Assembly: GCA_014523525.1 (NCBI GenBank)
Contig: JAATVL010000132.1
Span: 1-16,995 of the forward strand
DNA: 16,995 bases
Direction of reading: 5' to 3'
DNA from: Nitrososphaerales archaeon TH703
GTDB lineage: Archaea > Thermoproteota > Nitrososphaeria > Nitrososphaerales > Nitrososphaeraceae
The position numbers were made by a program, and so were the translations under genes. Below the pieces are notes generated by a model that was not told the origin of the DNA, did not search any database, and saw only the letters and a list, made by a program, of their open reading frames with translations. Within the stretch, counting starts at the first letter, position 1. Each line of letters opens with the position of its first letter. Shown one piece after another: positions 14,512 to 16,995 of the stretch.

Positions 14512-14703
14512 CTAATTCAATTGAAAACACTTATTGCGCAGTACCCATGCTTTATACTTTCTAGAATAGTAGGATAGCCCGCTATCCTCCTGATTAATGT
14601 TATAATAGTGATAAGTCTCCTGTGTTTCCAATGAGCGTAAGAGCTTTAGAACAGTTCTCTCTTCAACCAAATATTTTACGATTCGTTCTACTTCTCTCTC
14701 CAC
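14512..14703 (-). CDS. Probable small hypothetical protein
   Basis: This is a 63-aa frame starting at GTG 14703 (a TTG one codon earlier is also possible). The product begins with a charged helix, VEREVERIVKYLVEERTVLKLLRSLETQE, then a Tyr-rich segment (YHYYNINQEDSGLSYYSRKYKAW) and ends VLRNKCFQLN. I know no family. Evidence that it is real: a TATA-like element at 14724-14734 sits 26 nt before the GTG, and the amphipathic N-terminal helix looks protein-like. Against it: small size and surrounding non-coding DNA. An 18-bp region at 14571-14588 within it is a near-perfect palindrome. Confidence 0.42.
   Translation of the reverse strand: MEREVERIVKYLVEERTVLKLLRSLETQETYHYYNINQEDSGLSYYSRKYKAWVLRNKCFQLN
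14571..14588. repeat. 8-bp perfect inverted repeat with 2-nt centre
   Basis: AGGATAGC, CC, GCTATCCT. The arms are exact. It falls inside the possible small gene and is unusually G+C-rich for the surrounding DNA. Confidence 0.8.
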
Positions 14704-14721
14704 CAATTTTCGGTACCTATT

Positions 14722-14736
14722 GGAATTTATAATTCC
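14722..14736 (-). promoter_or_regulatory. TATA box within a palindrome (possible operator)
   Basis: GGAATT-TAT-AATTCC has exact 6-bp arms. Its centre is 26 nt upstream of the GTG at 14703 on the minus strand, so a protein bound to the palindrome would cover the presumed TATA box. Repressor control is inference. Confidence 0.4.
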
Positions 14737-14928
14737 GTTATTACTTATATATGGTAACCAACATTTTTAATATAAAATTCCACGTACGTTTTTAAAGTAA
14801 AATTAAGTAAACGGAAAGATGAATAAAAAGACTCTTCTCATTTGACAAATGTATTTAAATTGCATCAACCAAATAATACGCTTTGTGTTTCGTTTTTATC
14901 AATATTAATGGAATTTTAAAACAATAGG

Positions 14929-14936
14929 TATAAATT
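14929..14936 (+). promoter_or_regulatory. Probable TATA box of the HtrA-type protease gene
   Basis: TATAAATT is centred about 28 nt upstream of GTG 14960, a good archaeal box A match supporting that start. The remainder of 14737-14928 is A+T-rich and holds nothing I can identify. Confidence 0.5.
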
Positions 14937-14959
14937 AACTTTTTAAAGTACAATTTTAT

Positions 14960-16531
14960 GTGAACTCTTTTATAGAGACTTTTGCAATCCGTAAGTTAGC
15001 TCATATTAAACTTTTTCAATTATATGTCATAATTCCAATCTGTTTTTTACTTGTTTTTAGCTATATTTCTGTAAATTCTTATGCTCAAACTACAGCTTTC
15101 GATGATACTTTATTGTCCAAATTATTCGATAGAGTTAAGGGATCTGTAGTACAGATTACTGTGTCTAACAAAGACCCCCTGTCTTCTGCACTTGGCTCAG
15201 GTTTTGTTTTTGACAAATCTGGTCATATTATCACAAATGATCATGTGGTTCGAAATAGATCGTATAACGATACTGATACTAATAGTACCAATAATGTTAC
15301 TGTGACGTTTTTGGACGATAAGTCCTTTAAGGCAAAAATTATTGGTAGCGATCCTTTTTCTGATCTAGCAGTTTTACAAATTGAAAACTTAACAAATCAA
15401 ACATTAATGCCACTGCCCGTTAGCAATTCTTCTAATGTAAAAATTGGTGAACATGTAATTGCGATAGGGAACCCATTTGGGCTTTCTGGTTCTATGACTG
15501 AGGGCATAATAAGTGGCTTGGGAAGAGTCATTCCATCGCAAAATCCAGGTAGTCCTGAAGGTCCAGAACTACCGCCTGATGAACAAAATACACTGGTCCC
15601 TCAGACCTCATTTTCGATACCAGAGATAATTCAGACTGATGCAGCAATAAATCCTGGAAATTCTGGCGGACCACTCCTTAATTTAAAGGGACAACTGATC
15701 GGGATAAATAGCGCTATTTTTTCATTAACTGGAGAATATTCAGGTGTGGGATTTGCTATACCGTCTAGTACTATTCAAAGAGTAGTACCAATCTTGATAT
15801 CAGAACATTCCTTCAAGCATCCGTGGATTGGAATTTCTGGAATAGACGTTGATGAGCAAATTGCCTCCGCCATGAATTTAAACACAACAAAAGGTTTTCT
15901 TGTAATAGAGACTAGTCCTGGAGGTCCTGCATCCAAGGCCGGAATTCACGGCGGAGATAAATTGGTAGATATAGGCGGTAGGAAAACAAAATTGGGTGGA
16001 GATGTTATTATAAAAATTGATAATCAAAGTGTTTCCAAAATTGATGATATATTAGTATATTTGGAACAACATAAAAAGGTTGGACAGAGTGTTAAACTAA
16101 CTGTTATACGAGATGGTAAACTACAAACGGTTAATGTTCCCTTGACTGAAAGGCCATTACGACTCAATGTAGAACCGTTGTGGTTGGGTATTGATGGTGT
16201 TGACATGAGTTCCGATATTGCTACAAAATTGAATACTAATCAGAGCACTGGAATCCTAGTAGTTGGAGTCATTTCAGACGGGCCAGCAGACAAAGCTGGA
16301 ATGAAAGGTGGTTATAGGATAACAGATATCAATGGAACGGAAATAGAATTGGGCGGGGATATTATTACGAGTGCAGACAAGGTACCCATTGAAAATTTGA
16401 AAGATCTATCAACCTATATTACAAATAATAAAAAAGAAGGCGACAAGATGAGTATTGGTATTCTTAGAGATGGTAAGCCGCAAGAAATTGAGGTTACTCT
16501 GGAACCAAGGCCAAAGAATTTAAAACAGTAG
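14960..16531 (+). CDS. HtrA/DegP-type serine protease with two PDZ domains, exported
   Basis: The 523-aa protein has an N-terminal hydrophobic segment (about 19-42, LFQLYVIIPICFLLVFSYISV), either a membrane anchor or a signal peptide with a possible cut after SYAQ. A trypsin-like domain follows, with the full triad: His95 in ITNDHVV, Asp135 in DPFSDLAVL, and Ser235 in NPGNSGGPL. Two PDZ domains span about 287-396 and 405-515, each with a GIL/GFLVIETSPGGPASKAGI-type carboxylate loop and GGD segments. The family degrades or refolds damaged exported proteins. NxS/T sequons crowd residues 99-114 (NRS, NDT, NST, NVT), and a proline-rich insertion lies near 192-218. The start is GTG; the nearby ATG at 14958 runs directly into TGA. 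The gene stands alone, convergent with the next. Confidence 0.93.
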   Translation: MNSFIETFAIRKLAHIKLFQLYVIIPICFLLVFSYISVNSYAQTTAFDDTLLSKLFDRVKGSVVQITVSNKDPLSSALGSGFVFDKSGHIITNDHVVRNRSYNDTDTNSTNNVTVTFLDDKSFKAKIIGSDPFSDLAVLQIENLTNQTLMPLPVSNSSNVKIGEHVIAIGNPFGLSGSMTEGIISGLGRVIPSQNPGSPEGPELPPDEQNTLVPQTSFSIPEIIQTDAAINPGNSGGPLLNLKGQLIGINSAIFSLTGEYSGVGFAIPSSTIQRVVPILISEHSFKHPWIGISGIDVDEQIASAMNLNTTKGFLVIETSPGGPASKAGIHGGDKLVDIGGRKTKLGGDVIIKIDNQSVSKIDDILVYLEQHKKVGQSVKLTVIRDGKLQTVNVPLTERPLRLNVEPLWLGIDGVDMSSDIATKLNTNQSTGILVVGVISDGPADKAGMKGGYRITDINGTEIELGGDIITSADKVPIENLKDLSTYITNNKKEGDKMSIGILRDGKPQEIEVTLEPRPKNLKQ

Positions 16532-16563
16532 TTGAATGAGATGGATAAAAAGTAAAGTAGACA

Positions 16564-16995
16564 TCAATTAGAATTGGTGAATTCTTTATATCCCTCCTTA
16601 AACTCTCCATTTATTTTCTGCAAAAGATCAATGAATTTTTTATCCTTGGATAGAATTTCTTTCATTTGACTTTCTATTTCATAATATGCTACGTCCGAGT
16701 CACCGGTAGTTGATTTTGGTGTAAGAGAGAGAATATTTGATTCTGAATACATGATCATAATCCTAAATGCCAATAATTTAGCATTTAACTCTAGTTCAAA
16801 CATTAAATCATTCATCAATTTTTTTTTATGTTCCTCATTAGAGTTCTGTGTATCCTCCAACCAGTTTAGAGTTATTCTGCAGCATTGTTTGAGATATTGT
16901 GTTACGATGGAATAAAATCTAGCAGTACTGGATTCAATTGTATCTTCTTCAAAATATTGATACAAGAGAGTCAAAAGAATCGGATCATCGCTATA
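16564..16995 (-). CDS. Hypothetical helical protein, open at the window edge
   Basis: The frame is at least 136 aa from a TTG at 16974 but stays open to the end of the window (preceding codons read YSDDPIL), so the real start may lie outside. The product is strongly helical and charged: LYQYFEEDTIESSTARFYSIVTQYLKQCCRITLNWLEDTQ, then a Met/Leu-rich helix (LMFELELNAKLLAFRIMIMY), a short polar linker near 84-92, and a final helix IESQMKEILSKDKKFIDLLQKINGEFKEGYKEF. There is no signal peptide or cysteine motif beyond a CC pair. I do not recognise it. It ends 32 bp from the protease gene. Confidence 0.55.
   Translation of the reverse strand, partial: YSDDPILLTLLYQYFEEDTIESSTARFYSIVTQYLKQCCRITLNWLEDTQNSNEEHKKKLMNDLMFELELNAKLLAFRIMIMYSESNILSLTPKSTTGDSDVAYYEIESQMKEILSKDKKFIDLLQKINGEFKEGYKEFTNSN

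Noticed and set aside
1..16995. CRISPR array, insertion sequence, prophage, defence island or biosynthetic cluster
   Set aside because: No spaced direct repeats, transposase or integrase, terminal repeats of mobile-element size, or clustered unknown genes with defence-type domains were seen; the only tandem repeat is within rpl32e.

Overview
The window looks like the chromosome of an ammonia-oxidising-type thaumarchaeon (Nitrososphaeria). This rests on the archaeal-type AlaRS and LeuRS, a DTD2-type D-aminoacyl-tRNA deacylase, the archaeal ribosomal proteins eL19 and eL32, and a tRNA gene interrupted by bulge-helix-bulge introns. Many starts are TTG or GTG and lie about 25-30 nt downstream of a TATA-like box, the spacing expected for leaderless archaeal mRNAs. 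The very A+T-rich composition fits a low-GC lineage such as Nitrosocosmicus better than the higher-GC Nitrososphaera species; that assignment is inference. I see no insertion sequence, CRISPR array, phage module or rRNA.

Layout. Positions 1-358 are non-coding with small inverted repeats. Then comes a translation-fidelity block on the plus strand: alaS and leuS (overlapping by 8 nt) and dtd2, followed by a minimal O6-alkylguanine-DNA methyltransferase. Facing it on the minus strand is a ribosomal operon, rpl32e then rpl19e (1-nt TAATG overlap), in which rpl32e has a lysine-rich tail containing three perfect 36-bp repeats. From 8753 to 11682 are small genes: a YjzC-like protein, a YkgJ-type cysteine-cluster protein, an unrecognised basic protein, a membrane-anchored protein, a two-CxxC protein and a helical protein.

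The most striking element is a tRNA-Gln(CUG) gene at 11724-11857. Its 134-nt sequence folds into a regular 73-nt tRNA only if three introns (27, 18 and 16 nt) are removed. Each has a recognisable bulge-helix-bulge, and two sit at non-canonical positions in the D arm. Twelve bases beyond it, tail to tail, is an ATP-type PEP carboxykinase (pckA, minus strand). Divergent from pckA is a small unknown protein. A gene-poor stretch of about 850 bp follows (14110-14959), with several hairpins and one probable small gene. The window ends with an exported HtrA-type serine protease carrying two PDZ domains, and a convergent helical hypothetical gene open at the window edge.

The content is mostly housekeeping: tRNA charging and proofreading, ribosome assembly, DNA alkylation repair, gluconeogenesis and cell-surface protein quality control. 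I found no convincing new multi-gene system. The points that most merit attention are the triple-intron tRNA, the repeat-bearing eL32 tail, and the hairpin-rich region before the protease gene.
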